Shown piece after piece: positions 53,642-61,562 of a DNA stretch of 64,000 nucleotides; positions within the stretch are counted from its first letter, which is position 1; every line of letters starts with the position of its first letter. Both the position numbers and the translations under genes were made by a program. Source of the stretch: AP-15 sp963702685 (GTDB taxonomy: Bacteria > Pseudomonadota > Alphaproteobacteria > ATCC43930 > CGMCC-115725); NCBI GenBank assembly GCA_963702685.1, contig CAVPDQ010000021.1, positions 1 through 64,000 on the forward strand, in the 5' to 3' direction. The notes beneath the pieces are model-generated. The model was not told the DNA's origin. It saw nothing but the letters and a program-made list of their open reading frames with translations, and searched no databases.

Positions 53642-54013
53642 ATGGCAAAGCCGAAGAGAGGGCGGTCGACCGCCGCAGTCGACGATCACGTCGGCGGACG
53701 CATCCGCGAGCGCCGGATCATGCTGGGGCTGACCCAGCAGCAGCTGGCCGAGATGATCGGCGTCACCTATCAGCAGGCGCACAAATACGAGCGCGGCATC
53801 AACCGTGTCTCGGCCGGGCGGCTGTTTGAGATCGCCCGCGCGTTGAGCGCGCCGATCACCTATTTCTATGAGGGCGTCGGCCAGGAAGGCCCGCGCCAGA
53901 TCACGCCGCACCAGCGCATGCTGCTCGAGATCGCGCGCAACTTTGCCGAGATCAGGAACGAGAAGCACCAGGAAGCGGTGAGCCAGCTCGCCCGCGCCCT
54001 GGCCGCTCGCTGA
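53642..54013 (+). CDS. XRE-family transcriptional regulator
   Basis: The 123-residue protein has a canonical HTH_3 domain: VGGRIRERRIMLGLTQQQLAEMIGVTYQQAHKYERGINRVSAGRLFEIARAL (about residues 17-68). A helical C-terminal region follows (HQRMLLEIARNFAEIRNEK). Such proteins are abundant in alphaproteobacteria and often regulate stress or mobile genes. It has no toxin partner here, so it is probably a stand-alone regulator. It is convergent with the CMD-family gene, 1 base apart. Confidence 0.9.
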   Translation: MAKPKRGRSTAAVDDHVGGRIRERRIMLGLTQQQLAEMIGVTYQQAHKYERGINRVSAGRLFEIARALSAPITYFYEGVGQEGPRQITPHQRMLLEIARNFAEIRNEKHQEAVSQLARALAAR

Positions 54014-54014
54014 T

Positions 54015-54566
54015 TCAGCCTGCGGGCAGCGGAAACTCGTCGAGGTAGGGCCGGTAATCCTCCTCGACATCGACCTGCATTGCCGCGAGCAGGCGGACGA
54101 GGCCGTTGTAGAACGAGATCGTGACGACGAGGTCGGTCAGGCGCTCGTTGTCGAGCTCGCGGCGCAATGCGGCAAAGGTGTCGTCGCCGACACCGAGATC
54201 GCGTGTGATCTCACGTGCGGCGCGCAGCACTGCTTTGGCCGGCGTATCCAGCTCGCTGGCTCGTCCGTCGGTCTCGTCGGCGATGGCGCGGATTTCCCAA
54301 TCTGCGACCCCGACCTCACGGCCGATCCGGACGTGGTGCGAGAATACCCAGCCCGACCGCGTCATATAGCCGACCTGGAGGATCGCCAGCTCGCGCAGTC
54401 GCGGATCAAGCCGGCTGCCGTCGCGGATATAGCGGGCGAGCGTGTTCAGGCTGCGCGCGGCGCGTGGGCTGTGCGCCAGGACCCGATAAAGGTTGAGGTT
54501 GCGCGCCAACAGGTCCTGGTGCTCGGGCAGCAGGTCCGCTTTGTCGAGATAGGGCAGCCGCGCCAT
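54015..54566 (-). CDS. Carboxymuconolactone decarboxylase-family protein lacking the redox cysteines
   Basis: The 183-residue protein starts at the ATG at 54566 behind AGGGAGGAAGG. The AhpD/CMD fold is indicated by LNTLARYIRDGSRLDPRLRELAILQVGYMTRSGWVFSHHVRIGREVG and a later VVTISFYNGLVRLL. The CxxC pair used by AhpD for peroxide reduction is absent; the corresponding segment reads MTRSGWVFSHH. A decarboxylase-like or non-redox role is therefore more likely. No adjacent aromatic pathway genes help. Confidence 0.78.
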   Translation of the reverse strand: MARLPYLDKADLLPEHQDLLARNLNLYRVLAHSPRAARSLNTLARYIRDGSRLDPRLRELAILQVGYMTRSGWVFSHHVRIGREVGVADWEIRAIADETDGRASELDTPAKAVLRAAREITRDLGVGDDTFAALRRELDNERLTDLVVTISFYNGLVRLLAAMQVDVEEDYRPYLDEFPLPAG

Positions 54567-54866
54567 AAGCCTTCCTCCCTGCCGCCACGCGCGCCCGCCG
54601 ATCATAGCACACCGCAAGCGGCGTCCAGCGCGCCGATCGGCCGCCGAACGCCGGCTGCGCCGGATCAGCGCAGTTTTTTTCCGGATCGGTGGACTCGGCA
54701 CGCATCACCCCCGCCCCCACCCGCCCCCATCGAGGGGGCGGGAGTACAAATATGCGTGCTGATAAAGGCCCTCCCCGCTGATAACGGCCCTCCCCCTTGA
54801 TGGGCCCTTGATGGGGGAGGGTTTGGGAGGGGGTGAGAACGCGGGGCAATTTGATCGCAAACAGCT
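54567..54866. other. Gene-free region with G/C-rich hairpins
   Basis: About 300 bases lie between the CMD gene start and the leuA stop. From 54706 to 54836, runs of CCCTCCCCC and GGGGGAGGG form nested hairpins, including CTCCCCCTTGATGGG opposite CCCTTGATGGGGGAG. These may terminate leuA transcription. The rest should contain the CMD gene promoter. Confidence 0.45.
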
Positions 54867-56534
54867 CTAGCGCTGGGTCGATCGCGCGCGGTTGGCGGCG
54901 CTGGCGACGGCTTTGAGCGAAGCGGTCATGATGTTGGCGTCGATGCCGACGCCGTACAGCGTTGCCTCGTCCTTGCCGCGGATTTGGACATAGGCGGTGG
55001 CCTGGGCGTCGGCGCCGGCGCCGAGCGCGTGCTCGCGATAATCGGCGACCGTCAGCTCGACCCCGCATTCGCCGCGCAGCGCGGCGACAAAGGCGTCGAT
55101 CGGGCCGTTGCCGACCCCCTCGATCCGGCGTTCCCGGCCATCGACGATAACCGTCGCCGCGATCCGCCGCCGCTCCGGCGCACGCGGCTCGGGATAGAGG
55201 TTGTAATCGGCAAGCGCGATGCCCTCGCGCGAGAGATAGGTGTCCTCGAACAGCGACCAGATGTCGGCGCTGGTCAATTCCTTGCCGGTGCGGTCGGCGA
55301 CCTCCTGCACGACACGGCTGAATTCGACCTGAAGGCCGCGCGGCAGGTCGAGCCCGTGGTCGGATTTGAGCACATAGGCGACCCCGCCTTTGCCCGACTG
55401 GCTGTTGACCCGGATCACCGCCTCGTAGCTGCGCCCCAGATCCATCGGGTCGATCGGCAGATACGGCACCTCCCACAGCGCGTCGTTACGCTTTTCGAGC
55501 GCGTCGAACCCCTTTTTGATCGCATCCTGGTGCGACCCCGAAAACGCCGTATAGACGAGCTCCCCGGCATAGGGGTGGCGCGGGTGCACCGGCAACTGGT
55601 TGCAGTGCTCGACGGTGCGCACGATGTCGTCGATATCGCGGATTTCGAGGCCGGGGTCGATCCCCTGGCTGAACAAATTGAGCGCCAGGGTCATGACATC
55701 GACATTGCCGGTGCGCTCGCCATTGCCGAACAATGTCCCCTCGACCCGGTCGGCGCCGGCCATGACGCCCAATTCGGCCGCCGCCACCGCGGTGCCGCGG
55801 TCGTTGTGCGGGTGCAGGCTCAACATGATCGAGTCGCGGTCGCGAATGGTGCGGCCGAACCATTCGATCTGGTCGGCATAGACGTTGGGCGTCGCCATCT
55901 CGACCGTGGCCGGCAGGTTGAGGATGATTTTTTTGTCGGGTGTCGGCCGCCATACATCCATCACCGCCTCGCACACCTCGACCGCATAATCGAGCTCGGT
56001 GCCGGTAAAGCTTTCAGGCGAATACTGATAGATGACATCCGTCTCGGGCATCCGCTCGGCCAAATCGCGGATCAGCCGCGCGCCGTTGACGGCAATCTCG
56101 GTGATGCCGCCTTTGTCGAGCCCAAAGACAACGCGGCGCTGCAAGGTCGAGGTCGAATTGTAAAGGTGCATGATCGCGCGCTTCGCCCCACGGATCGATT
56201 CGAAGCTGCGCTCGATCAATTCGGCGCGCGCCTGGGTCAGCACCTGAATCGTCACATCGTCCGGCACCAGGTCCTCTTCGACCAATGAGCGGACAAAGGC
56301 GAAATCGGTCTCCGACGCGGCGGGGAAGCCGACCTCGATTTCCTTAAAGCCGAGCTTGACCAGGAGGTCGAACATGCGCCGCTTGCGGTCGGGGCCCATC
56401 GGCTCGACCAGCGCCTGGTTGCCGTCGCGCAGATCGACGCTGCACCATAAAGGCGCCTTGTCGATGACCCGCGCCGGCCAGCGCCGGTCAGGCAAAACGA
56501 TCGGGGCAAACGGGCGGTATTTGTGGATCGGCAT
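54867..56534 (-). CDS. leuA: 2-Isopropylmalate synthase
   Basis: LeuA condenses acetyl-CoA with 2-oxoisovalerate at the entry of leucine synthesis. The protein has the HMGL-like catalytic motif VDLRDGNQALVEPMG near residue 34, SLHPHNDRGTAVAAAELG, VEGTLFGNGERTGN and a C-terminal allosteric LeuA dimer domain. The 555-residue length is typical of the long proteobacterial form. The start at 56534 follows a leader containing a leucine-bearing peptide and a terminator hairpin, so attenuation by leucine supply is likely. Confidence 0.94.
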   Translation of the reverse strand: MPIHKYRPFAPIVLPDRRWPARVIDKAPLWCSVDLRDGNQALVEPMGPDRKRRMFDLLVKLGFKEIEVGFPAASETDFAFVRSLVEEDLVPDDVTIQVLTQARAELIERSFESIRGAKRAIMHLYNSTSTLQRRVVFGLDKGGITEIAVNGARLIRDLAERMPETDVIYQYSPESFTGTELDYAVEVCEAVMDVWRPTPDKKIILNLPATVEMATPNVYADQIEWFGRTIRDRDSIMLSLHPHNDRGTAVAAAELGVMAGADRVEGTLFGNGERTGNVDVMTLALNLFSQGIDPGLEIRDIDDIVRTVEHCNQLPVHPRHPYAGELVYTAFSGSHQDAIKKGFDALEKRNDALWEVPYLPIDPMDLGRSYEAVIRVNSQSGKGGVAYVLKSDHGLDLPRGLQVEFSRVVQEVADRTGKELTSADIWSLFEDTYLSREGIALADYNLYPEPRAPERRRIAATVIVDGRERRIEGVGNGPIDAFVAALRGECGVELTVADYREHALGAGADAQATAYVQIRGKDEATLYGVGIDANIMTASLKAVASAANRARSTQR

Positions 56535-56728
56535 AGTCGGACATCGAAAAGCTCCTGCAACGGGTCGCGGCCGCGGCGGCCGCAGATGGCGATCGAAAAA
56601 CGGCCGGCGAGGCGGTCAGCGTCGCCGACCGCTGCTAAGTCGAAGGCGCCAAGACCGCGCCGCCAGGGCGACACGCCGCAACCCGTGGTGATCGATCGTA
56701 TTGCTGGAAAACATGGAAACTACCGGGC

Positions 56729-56748
56729 AAAAGTTCCCCGCGGGGAAC
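56729..56748 (-). terminator. Attenuator-type intrinsic terminator upstream of leuA
   Basis: On the minus strand GTTCCCC pairs with GGGGAAC around a short GC centre (a 16-base palindrome at 56733-56748), followed directly by TTTT at 56732-56729. It lies between the leader peptide and leuA. Together these form a conventional attenuator arrangement. Confidence 0.7.
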
Positions 56749-56773
56749 GGCGGCGAGCAGCCTTCGGCGCCCC

Positions 56774-56821
56774 TCAGGACGCCAAGCCGATAAGTCGCAG
56801 CTCGAAGCGCTCGATAGTCAT
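56774..56821 (-). CDS. Leucine-containing leader peptide of leuA
   Basis: A 15-codon frame starts at the ATG at 56821 behind GGAGAGGCG and reads MTIERFELRLIGLAS. It has three leucine codons (CTG, CTT, TTG) and two isoleucine codons near its end. It ends 25 bases before a GC hairpin and a T-run. The position, ribosome-binding site and leucine codons match leader peptides that sense leucyl-tRNA charging in leucine operons. Confidence 0.65.
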   Translation of the reverse strand: MTIERFELRLIGLAS

Positions 56822-56852
56822 CGCCTCTCCGCTAGCAGACCCCGCCGCCGCG

Positions 56853-57090
56853 TCAACCCTCTCTTGCGAAGACGGATATCAGGCCGCCCGCGGCCAATAC
56901 CGCCAGAAGCGGGCCGAGGTGGCGCTCGTAGCGCCGCCAGCGGCCGATCGAATGGCGATAGAGCGGCTGGCGCACCTGCCAGCTGCCGGCGGTGAAGACC
57001 GGGCGTTCGGCAAGGTAAGCGCGGGCGGGCGCGCGCGCTCGACCCGCTCCGCCTCATCGTGCTTCAATCCGGCGCCCAGGCGCACTTCAC
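56853..57090 (-). pseudogene. C-terminal fragment of a sulfotransferase-family gene
   Basis: A minus-strand frame reads YLAERPVFTAGSWQVRQPLY and then GRWRRYERHLGPLLAVL to a stop at 56853. VRQPLYRxSxGRWRRYExHLGPL is typical of the very C-terminus of TPR-sulfotransferase proteins in alphaproteobacteria. The rest of that large gene is missing, and upstream homology stops near 57020-57090. It is a remnant adjacent to the leuA leader. Confidence 0.45.
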
Positions 57091-57357
57091 ACGCCGGCAC
57101 CCCTGTCACTTTTTTTTACACATCCCGTGCGCTCGTCGAACTCTGCAACCTATTGGATTCAATGTAAGTTTCGAGGAAGTCGTTTGTTCTCATCCGGCGA
57201 GACATGTCGGCCTACTTTACAATTCACCACCCATTTGCTTGCGCGCGATCCATTAACCAATTGATTTTTTGGACAGGTTCATTATGGCATAGGAATTGCT
57301 TGTCCTCATGAGAGGGCATGGTTAATTTGTTACCCGCCTCTCGGAAGGAGAAATGAG
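57091..57357. other. AT-rich promoter region of the PEP-CTERM gene
   Basis: This stretch holds no gene and is the most AT-rich intergenic DNA in the window, especially 57110-57330. It should contain the promoter and 5' untranslated region of the PEP-CTERM protein, which has a GGAAGGAG ribosome-binding site before its ATG. I could not define a -35/-10 pair with confidence. Confidence 0.4.
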
Positions 57358-57359
57358 CG

Positions 57360-58061
57360 ATGTCGAAAAAGCTCATGGTTGCCGTCGCTATGACGGCGGG
57401 CGCGGTTGCGTTCGGGCCGACGGCGCGCGCGGCACCCCTGTTGGAGGTTCAAGTATTCGATACGAACGTGAGCGCTGTTGTGCCGATTTTCGATACCGGC
57501 TTGACCTCTGGTGGAAGCATCGGCACTACTACCGTTTCCAGCATCAATTTCTCCTCAATTTCATTCGAGACTCAGGGTGTTCCGTTGCTGGATAATCCTG
57601 ACCTTTCCAGCGTTACTCTTGATGCCACCCGCTTCATTGGGGCCACGCTCCCGGATACGTTGGTTTTGAAGGTAACTCAGGTCGACCTCACGGGCTTTGC
57701 TGCCGGCGTCCTGGAGGTCAGCGACACCACTGATGCGTTGATCGGCACCTTTGGCTCGGTGAACCAGTCGACTTACTTAGATCCAACCAATACGGCATTT
57801 GGGACCGGAGCAGGAACATTGCTGAACTCCCACGATGTCGTGTCTACTCCTGACGCCTTCTCGACGAGTGTGACTGTGGGGCCGGGATTGACCACGTTTT
57901 CTGAGACGCAGGTCTATACGGTTAGCTTCGGCAGCCGCGGCGCGAGCTACGGTGGCGCCATGGAACTGAAAACAATTCCCGAGCCGGCCTCGCTTGCGCT
58001 GTTGGGTGGGGCGTTGATCGGGTTCGGATTGCGCCGCCGTCGTCGCTCGCGGCAAGTGTAA
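57360..58061 (+). CDS. PEP-CTERM sorting-signal protein
   Basis: The 233-residue secreted protein has an N-terminal signal peptide ending at ARAAP and a C-terminal PEP-CTERM tripartite signal: IPEPASLALLGGALIGFGLRRRRR. The middle is a Ser/Thr-rich beta-type sequence with repeated SVTLDATRF/VDLTGFA patterns and no recognised catalytic motif. Proteins with this tail are processed by exosortase, which must be encoded elsewhere. Codon use is lower in GC than neighbours, as often seen for such surface proteins. Confidence 0.88.
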   Translation: MSKKLMVAVAMTAGAVAFGPTARAAPLLEVQVFDTNVSAVVPIFDTGLTSGGSIGTTTVSSINFSSISFETQGVPLLDNPDLSSVTLDATRFIGATLPDTLVLKVTQVDLTGFAAGVLEVSDTTDALIGTFGSVNQSTYLDPTNTAFGTGAGTLLNSHDVVSTPDAFSTSVTVGPGLTTFSETQVYTVSFGSRGASYGGAMELKTIPEPASLALLGGALIGFGLRRRRRSRQV

Positions 58062-58079
58062 AGAACGCCGACGGTCGGC

Positions 58080-59213
58080 TCACAGCAAGCGGCGCTTTCT
58101 CAAGCGCCGCTTTTTTGTCACAGGCCGGGTCGGCAAGCCCCCGCTAGCGCGGCAGCCTCGATCGATCGCGGCAACGCCGGCAAAGAGCTGCGTCACCGCC
58201 GCCCGCGACAGGCCGCGGGTGATAAAGACGAGGCGCGAGCGGCGGTCCTCGTCGGGCCATTCCTCCAATTCGACCGGCGGATGAGCGACGTGCTGGACGT
58301 AATGCACGACCACCGGGCCGCGGCACCCCTCGATCGCGACGAGGCCCTTGACCCGCAACAGATCGGGCCCGCGCAACGCCATCAGCACCGCCATCGTCTG
58401 GTCGAAGGCGGGCCACGACAGCGGCTTCTCGAACATCAGCGCGAAGGTTTCGAGGCCGTGGGTGTGGCCGTGGGTGTGAGTGTGCCGGGTCTCGCCCACC
58501 CCGGCTTCGCGCGGCGCGGTCGGCGGCTCGTCGAGCAGAAAAGCCGGATCGATTGCGCCAGCGACGGCGAGGCGCACCGGGCCCGGGTTGAGCCGCCCGA
58601 TCTGCGCGACAACACGCTCGACCGCGTCATTGCCGGCGAGATCGGCCTTGGTCACGACGATCCGGTCGGCGAGCGCTACCTGGCTGCGCGCCTCGGGCAT
58701 GTTTTCGAGGTTTGCCGCGCCAGCCGCGGCATCGACAACCGCGATCAGCGCCTGCAAATGAAATTCGCGGCCGAGCCCGCGGTCGGTGGCGAAGGTCTGC
58801 AGCACCGGGCCGGGATCGGCGAGCCCCGAGGTCTCGATGATGACCCGCTCGAAGCTCGGCACCGCACCGCGCACCCGGTCGGCAAAGAGCGCGCGCAGGC
58901 TGTCCTGCAAATCGGTGCGGACATTGCAGCAGAGGCACCCGTTGCCGAGCAGCACGGTTGTATCGCTGCTCGACCGCAACAGCGCGTGGTCGATGCCGAC
59001 CTCGCCATATTCATTGACGACGACGGCGCTGTTGGCGCCCGCCGGCTGCTGTAGCAGCGCCTTGATCAGCGTCGTCTTGCCCGAGCCGAGAAACCCGGTC
59101 ACGGCAACGACCGGCAGCCGCGGCCCACGCACATGCCGGCGGCGCCGGCCAAAGCGCGATGCATCCTTGCCGCCGAACAGCAATTCCGGCCCGCTCTCGG
59201 ATGTCGATTTCAA
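58080..59213 (-). CDS. CobW/COG0523-family metallochaperone GTPase (second copy)
   Basis: The 377-residue protein has the P-loop VTGFLGSGKTTLIKALL, the metal motif GNGCLCCNV, Walker B VIIETSGLADPGP and VTKADLAG for guanine recognition. A His-rich HTHTHGHTHG insertion near residue 256 is typical of zinc-handling members. The last 12 codons (TKKRRLRKRRLL) are formed by the hairpin that terminates the convergent PEP-CTERM gene, so the original C-terminus may have been shorter. Start at 59213 is approximate. Confidence 0.85.
   Translation of the reverse strand: MKSTSESGPELLFGGKDASRFGRRRRHVRGPRLPVVAVTGFLGSGKTTLIKALLQQPAGANSAVVVNEYGEVGIDHALLRSSSDTTVLLGNGCLCCNVRTDLQDSLRALFADRVRGAVPSFERVIIETSGLADPGPVLQTFATDRGLGREFHLQALIAVVDAAAGAANLENMPEARSQVALADRIVVTKADLAGNDAVERVVAQIGRLNPGPVRLAVAGAIDPAFLLDEPPTAPREAGVGETRHTHTHGHTHGLETFALMFEKPLSWPAFDQTMAVLMALRGPDLLRVKGLVAIEGCRGPVVVHYVQHVAHPPVELEEWPDEDRRSRLVFITRGLSRAAVTQLFAGVAAIDRGCRASGGLPTRPVTKKRRLRKRRLL
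58087..58116 (+). terminator. Intrinsic terminator of the PEP-CTERM gene
   Basis: AGCGGCGCT (58088-58096) and AGCGCCGCT (58103-58111) form a 9-base-pair stem with a 6-base loop, followed by six T. It lies 26 bases after the PEP-CTERM stop and overlaps the 3' coding end of the convergent CobW gene. An A-run on the other side makes it potentially bidirectional. Confidence 0.92.
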
Positions 59214-59353
59214 AGACGCAAAGCCTTCTGAACCGCGGCCGCCCGCGTGAGGGGATCGTGCGCGCCGTCCCGCGACCGGCTTATCGAAGATTGGCTCGGC
59301 AGCTGCACGAGCATTCCAGCGCAGCTCGTCGGCTCACCGCAGGACGCAACGGC

Positions 59354-59626
59354 TCACCCGATCGGATGGCCCAGCCTGTGGAGCACGGACATGACACCCC
59401 ACAGGATCGCGACCCATAGCAGCAAGGATAGCAGCAACAGCCCGGCCCATGACAGGATCTTGACCCACGAAACAACCAATTTGCGCGGCGGCGCCTCGGT
59501 CGGAGGCGGGCATATCCGCGAGATTTCCCGATCGGCTCGCCAGCTATGCTCGGCGGTATCGTGGCCGGGTGCCGCCGGGTCCGTCGATGATCGCTTCCGG
59601 TCGAGCCGCTCCAGAGTGGAAGCCAT
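59354..59626 (-). CDS. Small single-pass membrane protein of unknown function
   Basis: A 90-residue frame with a hydrophilic N-terminus and one long C-terminal hydrophobic helix (LVVSWVKILSWAGLLLLSLLLWVAILWGVMSVL). The ATG at 59626 has no strong ribosome-binding site. No family recognised. Coding status is plausible but not certain. Confidence 0.4.
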   Translation of the reverse strand: MASTLERLDRKRSSTDPAAPGHDTAEHSWRADREISRICPPPTEAPPRKLVVSWVKILSWAGLLLLSLLLWVAILWGVMSVLHRLGHPIG

Positions 59627-59739
59627 AGCGACATGCGCCTTATCGCCCCCGATCTGTCAAGTCTATTTCAACAGACGGTGCGCCCGTGCGTCAAAAAAGC
59701 GTCCTACCGCCAAAGGCCCTCCCGATATTCGCCCGGTTT

Positions 59740-60958
59740 TCAGAAGTCCATCTCGAGGGTGTAGAGGCCGCCGACATGGCGGTCGACGGTGTAGACGACC
59801 GCGCGCTCGTCGACGAACACGTCGTTGATCTGGATCGCCCCGCTCGGCGCCCGATCGGGCGGTGCCGGCACAAAATAGCCGATTTCGGCGGGCTGGTACG
59901 GGTTGGAGATGTCACAGGCGCGCAACCCGCCATTAAAATAGGTGGCGAGCACGATCTGGTCGGATTTCCACGCGTTGGGCTTTGGCACGTTTTCGTAGAG
60001 GTTGTGGGCGCCGTAGCGTGCACCCGGCCGCTGATAGGTTTCGAGCGGCGGCAGCGGGCAGGTCGCGATCGGCACCGGGTTTTCTTCCGATGCGTCCGTC
60101 GACGATCCAAACGAGCTTTGGCCAGTCCGCCCCCTCGGTGCGCGTGCATTCGTCGCTGACGACATAGAGCCCGCGCTCGAACAATGGCACGACCGTGTGG
60201 GTAAAGCCGAAATAGGGCGGGTGGTAATCCCAGCGCGCCACCATCTTCGGATGCGCCTTGTCGGCAATGTCGAGGGTGACGAGCCCGCCGTCGATATAGC
60301 CGAGATAGGCGCGGTCCGGCCGCTCCGGATAGACGTTGGTGTTGTGCGCGCGAAACCCGGTATCGGCGTGCTCGGGATGGCGCGTCGGCGGCGGCGCGCT
60401 GTCGCCCTGGCGCGTGCCAGGCAACCACCAGCGCCCGACCTCGACCGGCTTTGTCGGGTTCTTGACGTCGATGACCCGGTAGAACTGGTCGTCTTTCGGA
60501 TGGGTCGGCACAAAATCCGCCGCGCCCGAGCTCATGTGGATGTATTCGCCGTCGGCGAACCACAGCTGGTGCACGCCGCGCGAATTGGGCCCGGAGCAAT
60601 CGAAAAAGCTGATCGAGCGCGGGTTCTCCGGCACCGAGATGTCGAACAACTCGACGCCCGCCGGCTGCAGCCCGTGATGCGTCGTCTGATAGGCGACCGC
60701 CATGATGTCGCCGACCGTCTCCAGCGAGTTCGAGCGCATATGCGATTGCGGCAGGTCGCGGCGGGAGACGACTTTGGGGGCGCGCGGGTCGCTGACATCG
60801 ACGGCGGTGAAATTTTTCGGCGCGCTCTCGTGCGCGAGCCACAGGATGCGGCGCCCGTCCTTGGCGATCTGGATCGACATGCCCTCGCCGATGCCGCCAA
60901 AGCCGTCGAGCTCGTGATGCGCCAATTGCTTGAAGTTCCAGATCGCCGTCTCGGGCAT
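59740..60958 (-). CDS. LVIVD-repeat-like beta-propeller protein (frame broken near 60095)
   Basis: The gene starts at the ATG at 60958 (MPETAIWNFKQLAHHELDGFGG). Repeated segments such as NFTAVDVSDPRAPKVVSR, GVELFDISVPENPRSISF, YRVIDVKNPTKPVEVGRW, LVTLDIADKAHPKMVARWD and LRACDISNPYQPAEIGYF match the LVIVD-type propeller pattern. The frame shifts near 60095 and continues with SEENPVPIATCPLPPLETYQ to the stop at 59740. Restored length is about 405 residues. The gene is divergent from the molybdenum hydroxylase pair. Confidence 0.78.
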
Positions 60959-61082
60959 GCGCCGTCCCCCTGAAGCTGTGTCGGGCAACCCTCGCGCCGA
61001 GGGCGGCGCCCGTCAAGCCGGCTGGCGCCGGGGAGCGTTCCGGATAACAATCGGCTTCTTTCTTCCATTGGGCGGGGTGGCG

Positions 61083-61562
61083 ATGGCATCGGTCAGCTTT
61101 ACCGTGAACGGGCGCGCCGTCGCGGTCGGCGCGGACGGTGACACGCCGCTCCTCGACGTGCTGCGCAACCATCTCGGGCTCAAGGGCAGCAAGTTCGGCT
61201 GCGGCCTCGAGCAATGCGGCTGCTGCATGGTGCTGATCGACGGCGAGCCGGCGAAGTCCTGCGGCAAGGCGCTCTCGACCGTCGCCGGCCGCGCGGTCAC
61301 GACCATCGAAGGGCTCGGCAGCCGCGACCGGCCGCATCCGCTCCAGCAAGCATTTCTCGACGAGCAGGCCGGCCAGTGCGGCTATTGCCTCCCCGGCATC
61401 CTGATCTCGGCAGCCGCACTCCTCGACCGCAATCCGGCGCCGTCGCGGGCCGAGATCGCGACCGCCATCGACGACAACATCTGCCGCTGCGGCAGCCATG
61501 TCCGCATCCTGCGCGCCATCCAGCGCGCTGCCGAGCGGATGCGCGCCGGAGCCGCGCCATGA
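61083..61562 (+). CDS. Molybdenum hydroxylase small subunit (2Fe-2S)
   Basis: The 159-residue protein starts at 61083 and carries two [2Fe-2S] clusters: the plant-type one in GCGLEQCGCCMV with a later AKSCG, and the C-terminal one in QCGYCLPG and CRCGSH. It is the small subunit of a xanthine oxidase-family enzyme of the isoquinoline/nicotinate dehydrogenase type. Its stop overlaps the large subunit start as ATGA, so they are translationally coupled. Confidence 0.92.
   Translation: MASVSFTVNGRAVAVGADGDTPLLDVLRNHLGLKGSKFGCGLEQCGCCMVLIDGEPAKSCGKALSTVAGRAVTTIEGLGSRDRPHPLQQAFLDEQAGQCGYCLPGILISAAALLDRNPAPSRAEIATAIDDNICRCGSHVRILRAIQRAAERMRAGAAP

Noticed and set aside
54706..54836. Small RNA gene in the C/G-rich hairpin region after leuA
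   Set aside because: The hairpins are better explained as terminator or REP-like sequence; no promoter or conserved RNA core was seen.
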